Source: Papio anubis (taxonomy: Eukaryota > Chordata > Mammalia > Primates > Cercopithecidae). Taken from it: a DNA stretch of 64,000 nt. Below are positions 1 through 11,395 of the stretch, one piece after another. Within the stretch, counting starts at the first letter, position 1. The number at the start of each line of letters is the position of its first letter. The notes under the pieces were generated by a model that saw only the letters and a program-made list of their open reading frames with translations, was not told the origin of the DNA and did not search any database. The DNA is taken from positions 166,021,139 to 166,085,138 of the forward strand of contig NC_044977.1 of NCBI RefSeq assembly GCF_008728515.1. The letters run 5' to 3'. Position numbers and translations under genes: made by a program.

Positions 1-1410
1 CACATGTATGTATTTACATCCCTATGTACTCATGGATTTCTATTTTATTCAAAGGCAATTTTATTAAATACTCAATGTATACCAGTTTGGGCTAGGGGAA
101 GACTCATCACATTTGTTTCTTCAAATTTGTTTTATATATGCATGATTCTTTAGGATTCTTCTCACTTTTTTGCTCACAAAGATGTTCCATGTTCATATCG
201 TACTAGCCTGTGCAAGTCTTAGAGTCAGCCATTTCTCCAAGGAGCTTAATTTCTTTTCATAGAGAATAGTATTAAGAAATAAAGATCTGGATTTTGGTGT
301 GCTCATTGCTACTAGAGAAATACTGCTTCTAAGCTCTCTTAAATAGAGTTAGGAAACATATGAATAGACAAACACTCCCATACACTTGCATGTATATCGA
401 TCCTATAATATCCTGTCTAGTTAAATGCATGTAGTTAGAATCCATGGACATAGATATATAGATATATCATAAATGTATATGAATACCTCTTATCACAATC
501 CAACACAACAATTCATTCTATTCTTCTCCTTTCCATATTTGTAACCCTTTTCTCCGTCGGTGAGAAAAGGGTTATTGTCCTAACTAACCCTGGCATTATT
601 GTCCTAAATATTTTTACTTATCTGCTTAGGCTTTCTGTCTGTAACCCAACTCCCAACTGCAACAACCATCTCCTTGCTCAGCTGCCTCTTTGTTCAGTCC
701 CTAACCACACCGGAGACACCTTGCTTGGCCACCTCCTCAGTCAACCCCCAGTGTTACAGCCTTTAATGGCCAAGTACCTCTTTCATTTCTCATACAAGTG
801 AGTCCCAAGATTCAAGTCAACTCAGGAAGGTTGATATAAGACCATTTTCAGCTGCTCAGGACCCACAGACCCATAATCATCACACCACCTTCCACTCTTC
901 AAATTTAATGTGGGTTAGCATAATGGTTACAGCTCTCCCACTTGCCCTTGGTCAAGATCCCTCTGTTTTGCCCAGAGAGATCCCCAATTCTAAACATCTC
1001 AGAGAGAATTAGGAGTGATGGTACCCATTCCCTTTCTGCCCAGAAGACATTGAATCCATTATGCAAATAAAAACACCCAATTCCCAGAATTCTGCAGAGA
1101 TTAGCTTTGCAAATGCATACAAAATAAATCTTTGTACCTGGTATTTTCTCCAATACCAGGGCCTGCATAACTAGGAAGGTCCCACAAGATTTATTAATGG
1201 GGGGCACCTTTCCCTCCACCTATTCCCAAAATAGCTGTCAGGTTCTACTAGTACAGAACAGGAAAAAGCAAGGCACCCCTTTGCATGACATTTACCATAT
1301 TAAAAAGTCATTTGTCTATTGGTCTCCAGTCTCTAGACTCCTTGAATGCAAGTGCTATGTAATTTTTCATCTATGTAGCCCCAGCGTTTGTTTGTGTGTG
1401 GGTTTTTGAG
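1..1410. other. Non-repetitive intronic DNA, nothing recognised
   Basis: No coding exon, RNA gene or clear repeat was recognised. A 104-codon minus-strand frame at 905-1219 has no recognisable domain and lies in ordinary AT-rich sequence. Confidence 0.5.
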
Positions 1411-1414
1411 TTTT

Positions 1415-1724
1415 TTGTTTTTTTATTTTTTATTTTTATTTTTGAGATGGAGTTTCACTCTTGTTGCCCAGGCTGGAGTGCAATGGCACGATCTCGGCTC
1501 ACCACAACCTCCACTTCCCGGGCTCAAGCGATTCACTCACCTCAGCCTCCTGAGTAGCTGGGATTACAGGCCCTGTCACCACACCCGGCTAATTTTGTAT
1601 TTTTAGTAGAGGTGGGGTTTCTCTATTTTGGTCAGGTTGGTCTCGAACTCCCAACCTCAGGTGATCCGCCCGCCTCGGCCTCCCAAAGTGCTGGGATTAC
1701 AGGCATGAGCCACCCACCGGGCCT
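1415..1724 (-). mobile_element. Alu, full length
   Basis: It reads antisense: a T-rich tail, then the GAGATGGAGT head and both arms, ending GCCACCCACCGGGCC. Confidence 0.9.
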
Positions 1725-1815
1725 TGTTTTTGTTTTTTAAGTAGGATCTCACTCTGTCAACCAGGCTGGAGTGAAGTGATACTATCACGGTTCACTGCAG
1801 CCTCAATCTCCCATG
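1725..1815 (-). mobile_element. Partial Alu (one arm)
   Basis: A second T-rich tail followed by a diverged Alu right-end segment (CAACCAGGCTGGAGTGAAG) directly abuts the previous Alu. It stops after about 90 bases. Confidence 0.7.
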
Positions 1816-2645
1816 GCACTACGCTATCGTGGACACTGTAATTTTTGTAAACTTGCCCTTGAAGCTCTCTTCCCTTCTTCCTCTTTCTATTCCAGGGCTC
1901 AATATCATTTACCAATGCACTTTGTATGCTTCAGATGTTTTGTCTTAATAACTCCAGGTTTCTGCCATAGTCAGTGCATTGATGGAAATCAACGGACAGT
2001 CTTGGGATATCTTAGAAAATGACCATTGTAGAGATTTTGATCTCTGATAGTGTTTTTCAAAAGTCAAGTGCTCTTTCAAGGGCTACCAGGCCTCCACACA
2101 GAGGACCTCCTTTCACAAGAATCTTTTTGACTAAGGACACACCAGAAATCTCTCCTTAAGCCAGTATTTCTTGGAAACTTTTCCTTGCTGCACTGGTTCC
2201 ATATCCACGACTGCTTTAATAGAAGAACTTGCCTGATGGGTCTCATAAATCCATCAGAGCAAACCTTCACCCGCAACTAAACACCAACTTTGGGCAGCAA
2301 CTTCAAACCACAGGATGAGTATTCCTAAAATGAGGTGTATCTACTTTTCCTTGCTCAAAACTGGAAAGCTCTCTCATTAAAATAAGCTCTTCCAGTTCCC
2401 TGAATGCACCCTGATGGAAAGTGATTATCCTCAAGGATTGATCTTGCAGGTTATTCACAATGGGGATTTTCGTCTAAACTCTCCTCACAGCCATGCTTGA
2501 CACTGGGTTTCAACCTCACCCAAATGCACTTCCTTCCTACTCTGAGACTCAGGGGCATCAAATACTTTACCATCCCATCCCCTGGTCAGGATGTTAGGGA
2601 TTTCCTTCCCTTCCTTTTTCAGCTGTTTGAGTTTAACCAAGCTTA
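1816..2645. other. Intronic DNA, nothing recognised
   Basis: No gene or repeat family was recognised in this stretch of EFHB intron 1. Confidence 0.45.
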
Positions 2646-2649
2646 CAAG

Positions 2650-3060
2650 AAGTAGATAATACTATAAATAAATACTGTAGTATATATAAATAAATAACTG
2701 TAGTGTATATGCTGTATATATAGTATATAGTATATATAGTATACAATATTATATAGTATTATATAGTATATACTATATATTATTTATTTAATATTTATCT
2801 AATTTAATATTTTATTAAATATTTATTTAATATAATAATTTATTATATAGTATATACTATATAATTTATTATATAGTATTATATAGTATATACTTTATAA
2901 TATATACTATATACCATACTACATATATACTATATGATACTGTATATAATACTATAATATAGTATATAGTATAAATATAGTACATACTAAATATAGTATA
3001 TACTATATATAGTACTATGTTATTTACTATATAGTAGCTAATACTATAAATAACATACAA
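2650..3060. repeat. AT-rich palindromic tract built on TATAGTATATACTATA
   Basis: About 400 bases of almost pure A/T consist of many imperfect copies of TATAGTATA and its inverse ATATACTATA, so each strand can fold back on itself. There is no coding potential; the 66-codon minus frame here is a low-complexity artefact. Confidence 0.85.
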
Positions 3061-3290
3061 AGAAAGCATAAAGACAGTTGGAAAGATGAGAAGCTTCTCA
3101 ATTCTTTTTATACACTAGCATTACCTTAATACCAAACACAAAAAGAAAAAATACTGTCTAAATTTACAGAGAACCACAAATACAAAAATCCTAGTGAAAC
3201 ACTGGCAAGTCAAATCCAGGGATATATTATGAATATAATATATCAAAACAAGTAGGGCTTAGGCCAAAAATATGAAGATGGTTCACCCTT

Positions 3291-3307
3291 AGAAAATGAA
3301 CTATTTT
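3291..3307. repeat. Left target-site duplication of the L1
   Basis: AGAAAATGAACTATTTT, 17 bases, is identical to 5379-5395 on the other side of the L1. Confidence 0.9.
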
Positions 3308-4077
3308 TTCTGAGGGCTCTGTTCTGTTCCATTGGTCTATATCTCTGTTTTGGTACCAGTACCATGCTGTTTTGGTTACTGTAGCCTTGTAGTATAGTTT
3401 GAAGTCAGGTAGCGTGATGCCTCCAGCTTTGTTCTTTTGGCCTAGGATTGTCTTGGCAATGTGGGCTCTTTTTTGGTTCCATATGAACTTTAAAGCAGTT
3501 TTTTCCAATTCTGTGAAGAAAGTCATTGGTAGCTTAATGGGGATGGCATTGAATCTATAAATTACCTTGGGCAGTATGGCCATTTTCACAATATTGATTC
3601 TTCCTATTCATGAGCATGGTATGTTCTTCCATTTGTTTGTGTCCTCTTTTATTTCACTGAGCAGTGGTTTGTAGTTCTCCTTGAAGAGGTCCTTTACCTC
3701 CCTGTAAGTTGGATTCCTAGGTATTTTATTCTCTTTGAAGCTATTGTGAATGGAATTTCATTCATGATTTGGCTCTCTGTTACTGGTGTATAAGAATGTT
3801 CGTGATTTTTGCACATTGATTTTGTATCCTGAGACTTTGCTGAAGTTGCTTATCAGCTTAAGAAGATTTTGGGCTGAGACAATGGGGTTTCTAAATATGC
3901 AATCATGTCATCTGCAAACAGGACAATTTGATCTCTCTTTCCTACTGAATAATTCTTTTTATTTTCCTTGCCTGATTGCCCTAGCCAGAAAACTTCCAAC
4001 ACTATGTTGAATAGGAGTGGTGAGAGAGGGCATCCCTGTCTTGTGCCAGTTTTCAAATACCACACATCTATAGCCAT
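3308..4077 (-). mobile_element. L1 5' segment, inverted (ORF2 reverse transcriptase part)
   Basis: On the minus strand this encodes L1 ORF2 from the reverse-transcriptase core, including the FADDM catalytic motif near 3900-3915, through the segment ending NRTEPSE near 3310. It carries frameshifts. It runs opposite to the adjoining 3' half, and the two halves meet near 4078 with only a few codons of ORF2 missing. That is the signature of twin-primed insertion. It is a 5'-truncated, dead copy. Confidence 0.9.
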
Positions 4078-5378
4078 CTGATCTTTGACAAACCTGACAG
4101 AAACAAGAAATGAGGAAAGGATTCCCTATTTAATGTAAATGGTGCTGAAAATTGGCTAGCCATAGAAAGCTGAAACTGATCCTTCCTTACCCTTATATGA
4201 AAATTAATTCAAGATGGATTAGAGACTTAAATGTTAGACCTAAAACCATAAAACCAGAAGAAAACTTTTAGGTAATACCATTCAGGACATAGGCATGGGC
4301 AAAGGACTTCAAGCCCAAAACACCAAAAGCAACGGCAACAAAAGCCAAAATTGACAAATGGGATCTCATTAAACTAAAAGAGCTTCTGCACAGCAAAAGA
4401 AACGCACCATCAGAGCGAACAGGCAACCTACAGAATGGGAGAAAAATTCTTGCAATCTCTATCTGACAAAGGGCTAATATCCAGAACCTATAAAGAACTC
4501 TGCTAATCAAATTTCTATAAGAAAACAACAAACAACCCCATCAAAAAATGGGCAAAAGGATATGAACAGACACTTCTCAAAAGAAGACATTTATGCAGCC
4601 TAATACGATGAAAAATGCCCATCATCACTGGCCATCAGAGAAATGCGAATCAAAACCACAATGAGATACCATCTCACACCAGTTAGAATGGCAATCATTA
4701 AAAAAATCAGGAAACAACAGGTGCTGGAGAGGATGTGGAGAAACAGGAACATTTTTACACTGTTGGTGGGACTGTAAACTAGTTCAACCATTGTGGAAAA
4801 CAGTGTGGCGATTCCTCAAGGATCTAGAACTAGAAATACCATTTGACCCAGCCATGCCATTACTGGGGATATACCCAAAGGATTATAAGTCATGCTGCTA
4901 TAAAGACACATGCACACGTATTTTTATTGCAGCACTATTCACAATAGCAAAGACTTGGAATCAACCCAAATATCCATCAGTGACAGACTGGATTAAGAAA
5001 ATGTGACACATATACCCCGTGGAATACTATGCAGCCATAAAAAAGGATGAGTTCGTGTCCTTTGTAGGGACATAGATGTAGCTGGAAACCATCATCCTCA
5101 GCAAACTATCGCAAGAACAGAAAACCAAATACCGCATGTTCTCACTCACAGGTGGGAATTGAACAATGAGATTACTTGGACACAGGAAGGGGAACATCAC
5201 ACACCGGGTCCTATTGTGGGGAGGGGGGAGGGGGGAGGGATAGCATTAGGAGATATACCTAATGTAAATGACGAGTTAATGGGTGCAGCACACCAACATG
5301 GCACATGTATACATATGTAACAAACCTGCATGTTGTGCACATGTACCCTAGAACTTAAAGTATAATTAAAAAAAAAAA
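4078..5378 (+). mobile_element. L1 3' segment (ORF2 C-terminus, 3'UTR, poly(A)), L1PA type
   Basis: The plus strand encodes the ORF2 C-terminal region (for example LEIPFDPAMPLLGIYPKDYK at 4823-4882), broken by stops and frameshifts. The L1 3'UTR follows, with its G-rich tract at 5219-5239, then CCCTAGAACTTAAAGTATAA and a poly(A). The 3' end differs from what I remember of the youngest human L1HS, which suggests an older L1PA subfamily. Confidence 0.9.
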
Positions 5379-5395
5379 AGAAAATGAACTATTTT
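5379..5395. repeat. Right target-site duplication of the L1
   Basis: Identical 17-base partner of 3291-3307. Together they show that the inverted and direct L1 segments arrived in one event. Confidence 0.9.
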
Positions 5396-5594
5396 AATTC
5401 AGAAAAATATATATATTTCAATAAACACGGGGAAAGCTTTTCACAGATTGTTTAGTCCTGAATTTTAAACTTTCTTAGCAAACTGGAAATGGATACAAGC
5501 ATTCTTAACTTTAAACATCAGAAATCTCCCACAAAATCATAGGTAATAGTGAAACATTAGAATCATTCCCATTAAAATCAGAAACGAGACCTTG

Positions 5595-5901
5595 TTGTTG
5601 TTATTGTTGTTGTTTTGTTTGTTTGAGACGGAGTCTCACTCTGTCGCCCAGGCCAGTGGTGCGATCTTGGCTCACTGCAACCTCCACCACCCAGGCTCAA
5701 GTGATTCTCCTGCCTCAGCCTCCCAAGTAGCTGGGATTACAGGCGCCTGCCACCACACCCAGCTAATTCTTGCATTTTTTAGTAGAGACAGAGTTTTGCC
5801 ATGTTGGCCAGGCTGGTCTCAAACTCCTGACCTCAGATGATCCACCTGCCTTGGCCTCCCAAAGTGCTGGGATTTCAGGGGTAAGCCACCATGCCCAGCC
5901 A
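5595..5901 (-). mobile_element. Alu, full length
   Basis: Antisense Alu with a GTT/GTTT-rich tail. GAGACCTTGTT repeats on both sides as the target duplication. Confidence 0.9.
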
Positions 5902-6351
5902 AGAGACCTTGTTTTTAATACTGTATTTTTTTTTAAATCATAGCCAATGCAATGAGGTGGGAAATAGAGACAGATGAAAGGTATAGGTACCAAAGAGAAA
6001 AGGAAAAAGTGTCAATATGATTGTCTACCTAAAATATCCATATACAAGCAAAATAGTCATAAACAAAGGAAATAATGATAAGCAATTATGACTAATAAGA
6101 GTTCAGCAAGGTGACCACATACAAGGACAACAAAAACAATAAAAACAAACATATGAAGCAATTTCCAATCTAATTATAAGTCAAAGAAACGTAAATTAAA
6201 ACAATGCCTAACAAATCATTATGATTTTTAAAATTTATTTCTACAATCTTTTAGGAAGAGATTTGGCAATAGAAACTAGAAAAAGATCCATGCTTTTGCC
6301 TTCTGCTGAAACTCTTTCCTTAAGAAAATATTCCAACACATATAAAAAGAC

Positions 6352-6500
6352 TTTTTTTTTTTAACTTTTTTTTTTTTTTTTTGAGAGACAAGGTGTCACT
6401 ATGTTGCCCAGGTGGAACTCAAAACTCCTGGACTCAAGCAGTCCTCCCACCTCAGCCTCACAAAATGCTGGGATTACAGACATGAGCCACCATGCCTGGC
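6352..6500 (-). mobile_element. Alu-related monomer (old)
   Basis: A T-rich tail, then a single diverged Alu-like arm ending CACCATGCCTGGC. Only one arm is present, as in FLAM/FRAM monomers. Confidence 0.7.
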
Positions 6501-6586
6501 TGACAAACTGTTTTGTAGAAAACTCTGGAAAAATAAAAAATAAATGCCCAAAAATAGAGGGAAAGAGTTAACTAAAGAATTGGCTT

Positions 6587-6885
6587 GACCAGGTGCAGTG
6601 GCTCATGCCTATAATCCCTGCACTTTGGAAGGCTGAGGTGGGTGGATCACAAAGTCAGGAGTTCAAGACCAGCCTGGCCAATATGATGAAACCCCGTCCA
6701 TCTCTACTAAAAATACAAAAAAATTAGCCGGGCGTGGGGGCAGACACCTATAATTCCAGCTACTCAGGAGGCTGAGGCAGGATAATTGCTTGAACCCAGG
6801 AGGCAGAGGTTGCAGTGAGCTGAGATGGTGCCACTGCACTCCAGCATGGGTGACAGCGCGAGACTCTGTCTCAACAACAAAAAAA
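6587..6885 (+). mobile_element. Alu, full length
   Basis: Sense Alu (CAGGTGCAGTGGCTCATGCC) flanked by AAGAATTGGCTT direct repeats, with a mixed CAACAAC/A tail. Confidence 0.9.
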
Positions 6886-7039
6886 AAGAATTGGCTTAAA
6901 TATTTTTTATCATTAAAAGATCTTTTTGAAGTCTTTGTAGTAATAGTGAAATCTTATAAATAACCAATGAAAAATCAAAACAAATTTTACACTCAATATA
7001 ACAACTACATAAAAGTGCATTTGGATAAAAGTGTCATAA

Positions 7040-7265
7040 GAAGTATAGAGTAATTAAGAACTCAGGCTCTCAAATAGGAATTTGAGACTTCAAATTCCAC
7101 CACTTTTTAGCTATATGACTTTAGCCGAATTACCTAAATTTGCTTCCATTTCCTTACCTGTAAAATAGGATTTAGTAATAGTAGATACCTCACAGGTTGC
7201 AATAAGGGCAAACGAATTAATACCTGCAAAGGTCTATGAATAGCCATATTAATATAGTGAGCCAC
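7040..7265 (+). mobile_element. MIR (ancient tRNA-derived SINE)
   Basis: Weak but continuous likeness to the MIR consensus in order: a CTCTGG-like box, then CCACTTTTTAGCTATATGAC, CCTTACCTGTAAAATAGGA, TACCTCACAGG and a trailing AATAAATATTA. Confidence 0.75.
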
Positions 7266-7765
7266 CAATAAATATTAATAATCATGAAACAGTAAAGTGC
7301 TAATAGGCATTGTGTTGAGGTGATAAGATTATAGACATTTTCATCCCTGTTTTCTAAATTTTCTATAATGTCATTATTCTTGTGTTATAATCAAAATAAA
7401 TATTTTAACATCTTAAAAATTATTTTTAAATGAAGCCTTGTTTCTAATGAAGTTAGATTCCCTCCTCTTGCCTATAATCCTAATTCCATTCCCTTCCACT
7501 CATCTAGAATCTGGTTCCACCCATTCTCTTCCTTTGTATTATCTCAAACTCCTCCACTGATTCACTAAATAATAAGATTCCTAAGTGGAATACTTACTCT
7601 TTCTCTTTCTGCCGTATTTCTTAAGGGAAAAAAATTTCATGATAGCTTTCTCTGATTCTAATAACCCATTTGCTCTTCAGTACATTATAATCTGAATTCT
7701 TTTTCTATTATGTCATTCTAACAATGTTGGTAATTTCTTAATGTCCAAAGTTAATCAATCTTATT

Positions 7766-7997
7766 TTTACTTTGTGTTTGGAGACAGGCTCTCATTTTGT
7801 CACCCAGACTGGAATGCAGTGGCGCGATCATAGCTCACTGGAACCTTGAACTCCCAGGCTCAAATGATCTTCACATCTCTCCCAAGTAGCTGGGACTACA
7901 GGCACACGCTACCACACTGGGCTAATTTTTCTTTTTTGTATAGGCAGAGTCTTGCTATGTTGCCCAGGCTGATGACAAACTCCTGGCCTCAAGAAAT
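7766..7997 (-). mobile_element. Alu, outer host of a nested insertion (5' part)
   Basis: Antisense Alu interrupted at 7998; its remaining end continues at 8361-8419. Confidence 0.8.
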
Positions 7998-8007
7998 CCT
8001 CTTGCCT

Positions 8008-8140
8008 GCTGGGTGTGGTGGCTCATGCCTGTAATCCCAGCACTTTGGGAGGCCAAGGTGGGCCGGACACTTGAGGTCAAGAGTAGGGGACCAGCCTGGC
8101 CAACATGGCGAAACCCCTTCTCAATTGAAAATACAAAACT

Positions 8141-8183
<43 letters not shown>

Positions 8184-8360
8184 AAAAATTAGCCGGGTGT
8201 GGTGGCATGCTCCCAGAATTCCAGCTACTGGGAGGCTCAGGCACAAGAATCACTTAAGCCCAGGGAGCCGAGTTTCCAGCGAGCTGAGATCGCACCACTG
8301 CACTCTAGCCTGGGTGATGGAGTGAGACTCTGTCTCAAAAAAAAAACAAAAAACAAAAAA
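8008..8360 (+). mobile_element. Alu inserted inside another Alu
   Basis: Sense Alu with an unusually long central A-tract (about 8147-8190). It is flanked by CCTCTTGCCT at 7998-8007 and CCTCCTGCCT at 8361-8370, the duplicated host-Alu sequence. Confidence 0.85.
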
Positions 8361-8419
8361 CCTCCTGCCTCAGCCTCCCAAAGTGCTGGGATTACAGGTA
8401 GTGCCACTGCACAAGGCCC
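8361..8419 (-). mobile_element. Alu, outer host of a nested insertion (remainder)
   Basis: CCTCAGCCTCCCAAAGTGCT and what follows completes the antisense Alu begun at 7766. Confidence 0.8.
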
Positions 8420-9470
8420 ATCAGAGATGATTTAACACTGCTGGTCACTCTCTCCTCAACACTCTCTTTCTTGTCCTATCACATTTAGAAAAGAAGGTAT
8501 GAGAAGTGGGAGGAAGCAGAGGTTTTAGAATTGCCTGTGCTGGAAACTGGAAGCTGGTGTCTGCATGTGTGTGAGATCAGATCAGATCAGATCAGATCAG
8601 ATCAGAAGCTATAAACTGCAGAACCAATCCAGAAATGGGAACAGGTGTGGTCAAGTAAAGTGGCTGAGAAAATCCAAAGAGGAAATCAGAAAGCAATGTG
8701 AGACACAGAAGAAAAGAACATTCTGAGTCTGAAGGGGAAAAGTCTTCAAACCCAGACAAAATTCTGTGGAAGCCCTGTGACCTCCTCAGTTGAGTTTTAT
8801 TCTCAAATTTCAGTGTGTGGAATATTTTATTCATATTATATCTTAAGGACACTTTCTTATGTTCCTCAATACCAGTGTACCAGTGTCTCAGACTTACCTT
8901 TTTCTTTTCTGACTGGTCTTTCTCCCATTTAATCATCCAGGCTTCCTTCTATTTATCAAACGTGTATTTATTGACTGACCACCATAAGCCAGGTATTGTG
9001 GTATGACATGAAGGTAAACAATAAACAAGATACAATCTTTGCCCTCAAGAACTCACCTTATTGACATCTTTTTCACTGATTACCTCTTGTCAATGTTTCC
9101 CAAGATCCTTGCCTTGACTTTCTTCTCCCATTCACACCCACAGGGCATCAATTGTTTCATATTACCAAGTGTCTCCCTGGCTTCTTCATCTGTTATCTCA
9201 TACTGAAGATAGCCAACACTGGACATTCATTTGCCACCAAACCCAAAGAGATCATTATCAACACAGAAACTCCTGAGTCATCCATCAACCTTCCCAAACT
9301 CACCACATAGATCCACAACCGAATGGCAACTTTTTAAAATATCATCTAAAAACCTCTCAAAAGTGCAGTCTCCTTTCTATTCTTTCTAACTCTACATTAA
9401 TTCCAGTCCATCAGAACTTTGGAATGTTCTTCTAACTACCTACTTGTCATTCAGTAGCTTCCCCTTCCCG
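8420..9470. other. Intronic DNA with a pentanucleotide repeat, no gene
   Basis: Nothing coding was recognised. The only distinct structure is the ATCAG repeat listed separately. Confidence 0.5.
8576..8605. repeat. (ATCAG)6 pentanucleotide microsatellite
   Basis: Six perfect ATCAG units in a row, each junction creating a GATC site. Confidence 0.95.
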
Positions 9471-9479
9471 TTCATCATA

Positions 9480-10015
9480 ACTACTGATATCAGAATTATC
9501 TTTCTAAAAGCCAAATTTTATTTATTTCTACCCTCATTAAGATCCACCATTGATACTGTATCCATATGTTTTATCCCTACACTCTGGGCCTTTAGATGTC
9601 TTCTACATATTTCTTCTTCATCTTCATCTCTCAACACCCTGCTGGCTGAATAGAACTGTTCATGCCTCTCAAACATAGGAAACATTGGTCGTGCTCTGTA
9701 CCTTTTTATGCCTAAAATGCTCTAACCTCATTCTTTCTTCAAATACTGACACCTTTCAATGTTAGCTCAAATATTACTTTTCCTATTAAGCCTTTCCCAT
9801 CTCCTCTAAACAGAATTGTGCAATCTTTACACTGAGCTCTGTATTCAGAGTGTACTTCTATAAAGGAAGAATAGTGTGATTTTTATTCATTTAGATAACC
9901 GTATACTATTCCTTTAGTTATCTGTCTCCATAACTGGAGTGAGCCTAAACCTAGAAGTAGGGATCATGTACTTTTCATTTTATTTTGTCCTGTACCTGGC
10001 ACAATGGCCACCACA
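9480..10015 (-). mobile_element. Ancient L2-like LINE fragment
   Basis: The plus strand reads like the reverse of an L2 3' end: ATGCTCTAACCTCATTC, TCAAATATTACTTTTCC, TAAGCCTTTCCC, then ATCATGTACTTTTCAT and CCTGGCACAATGGCC. It is strongly diverged. Confidence 0.5.
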
Positions 10016-10393
10016 AGTCTTTGCTGAAAGAACAAATAACTCACAGACTAAACAATGAATGGAAAAAGAAAAGTGTGAATATTAGGACACAGCATGTGTC
10101 TTCATGTATCTCAATATGTGAGAGGCTTGAGGAAAATGAAATGAAGGTTAAAGGAGAAAAGAGAAAGAAATCAGAACAAACCACTGGTGTGCACAGAAAA
10201 CAAAGCTGACATCTAGGAAGGGAGGCAGAGAATCAGAAATCTAAGTAACATCTGCAAGGAGTCCAGTGGAGCAAGAAATTTACGAATCTCATGAAATCTT
10301 CGTAATTTGTCTCTTCAAAACAAGTTTCATCACTTTATCATCTCAATAAAGACATAGCTATACACAGTTTAGTTCCTAGGGAAAGTGGAAAAA

Positions 10394-10399
10394 ACTTAC
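10394..10399 (-). promoter_or_regulatory. EFHB: EFHB exon 1 splice donor (GTAAGT)
   Basis: The minus strand reads CCAAGT|GTAAGT, a near-perfect 5' splice site. Cutting here leaves 261 whole codons in exon 1 (phase 0) and drops the seven residues the open frame would otherwise add. Confidence 0.9.
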
Positions 10400-11182
10400 A
10401 CTTGGCCAGCAAGGTGTTCGATCAAAAAATTTCCCAGAGTATATGGGTCTGATGCGATCTGGAGGTTCCACTCCTGATTCAATGTTTCCAGCCTCCTTTC
10501 TCTCTTCAGGTTGTTGGGCAAACTGGCATTGGGGAGGTTCTATCACCAAGCCCATTTGGGGCTCTGTATTCTTAGTCTCATCTGGCTCCTGGGCTTGGGT
10601 TAGTCCAATGTCCACCTCCACAGGAGGCTTAATCTCTGTGCCGGGTTTCATTACAACACAGGTAGACTCTTTTTCCATTTCCTGTCTTGGTTCCATATCC
10701 AAAGCAGGCTTTCCCACTAACTGCTCTACCCTTTCAGAGCCACTAGCCAAAGGAGCTCTGCTGCTCCCTACAGCCTGTGGACTTCCACACACCCTGCCCA
10801 AAGGAGGCTGTATTATCCGTCCATGGGTATATCTTGCAAGAAGACTTTCATTTTCTAACCCCATTCTTCCTGGCAACAGAGAAGGTTTTGTTCCCTCTGA
10901 GGCTGAGACACTGTCGACTCCTAAACTTCCCCTCTGCATGAGAGTCTTAGAAATATTCTGTCTTTCTGATGCCATTTCAAGCCCCTTGCTCAATGGAAAT
11001 TTTGTTTCTGGTGATGCCATCCTTCCCTCACACTTATTACTAACCACAGGGCTCTCCCCGCATCGGGAATCTTCTTTTCCTAATCCCACTCTGATCCCCA
11101 ACTCCATGGGAAATTTTGTTCCCATGATGACCCTCCTGTCTCCTAAATCATCCTTCCCTTCGTTGGGGTGTCCAATCTCCAC
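10400..11182 (-). CDS. EFHB: EFHB, first coding exon (N-terminal 261 residues)
   Basis: EFHB (CFAP21) is an EF-hand family protein of ciliary and flagellar doublet microtubules, and is also reported in store-operated calcium entry. The exon encodes the low-complexity N-terminal region rich in Gly, Glu, Pro and Ser, from VEIGHPNEGKDDLGD to RPIYSGKFFDRTPCWPS. The EF-hands come from later exons outside the window. The frame stays open for 261 codons with no internal stop and ends at a clean donor. The codon where I expect the initiator (11180-11182) is GTG, in strong context (A at -3, G at +4). No in-frame ATG lies between it and the upstream stop at 11291-11293, and the first in-frame ATG is codon 20 (11123-11125), also in strong context. 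Identification is by recognition of the human protein; the exact start is uncertain. Confidence 0.88.
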
Positions 11183-11345
11183 GTTCAGGGACGATTTCTC
11201 CCCACTCTCATTTCTCCAAGAGCACTCATCTCTAAGGGAAAACTGTACCTGGCTCGAGGGACGTTTCCAAACCCTTGAGGAACCCCACTCTCAGGAAAGA
11301 CCACAACCTCACTCGTACTTCCTGCCCACTGCTTCCTGCCTGCCT
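11183..11345 (-). other. EFHB: EFHB probable 5'UTR
   Basis: This lies immediately upstream of the EFHB frame on the minus strand. It has a stop in frame at 11291-11293 and no in-frame ATG after it. No splice acceptor stands out here, so exon 1 probably begins within this stretch. The transcription start cannot be placed from sequence alone. Confidence 0.5.
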
Positions 11346-11395
11346 CTTAACACCTAGCTGAGTTCACCGAGGAGAAGATGGAGTCTGTTTATCCG

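Larger units (their letters stand above)
1..10399 (-). other. EFHB: EFHB intron 1 (partial)
   Basis: This is sequence downstream, on the minus strand, of the EFHB exon 1 splice donor. I found no further EFHB coding exon in it: no minus-strand reading frame resembles the EF-hand region or the segment expected after exon 1. It therefore appears to be a single intron running off the left edge. Nearly all recognisable content is repeats, listed separately. A short exon could have been missed by eye. Confidence 0.65.

Noticed and set aside
905..1219. 104-codon minus-strand frame in EFHB intron 1
   Set aside because: No likeness to EFHB or a known domain, and no flanking splice signals that stand out.
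3227..3589. 120-codon reverse-transcriptase-like frame
   Set aside because: Fragment of the 5'-inverted L1, with frame breaks and no full ORF2.
10443..11357. 304-codon plus-strand open frame
   Set aside because: It is the antisense shadow of EFHB exon 1, has no recognisable domain, and the minus-strand frame ends at a proper splice donor.
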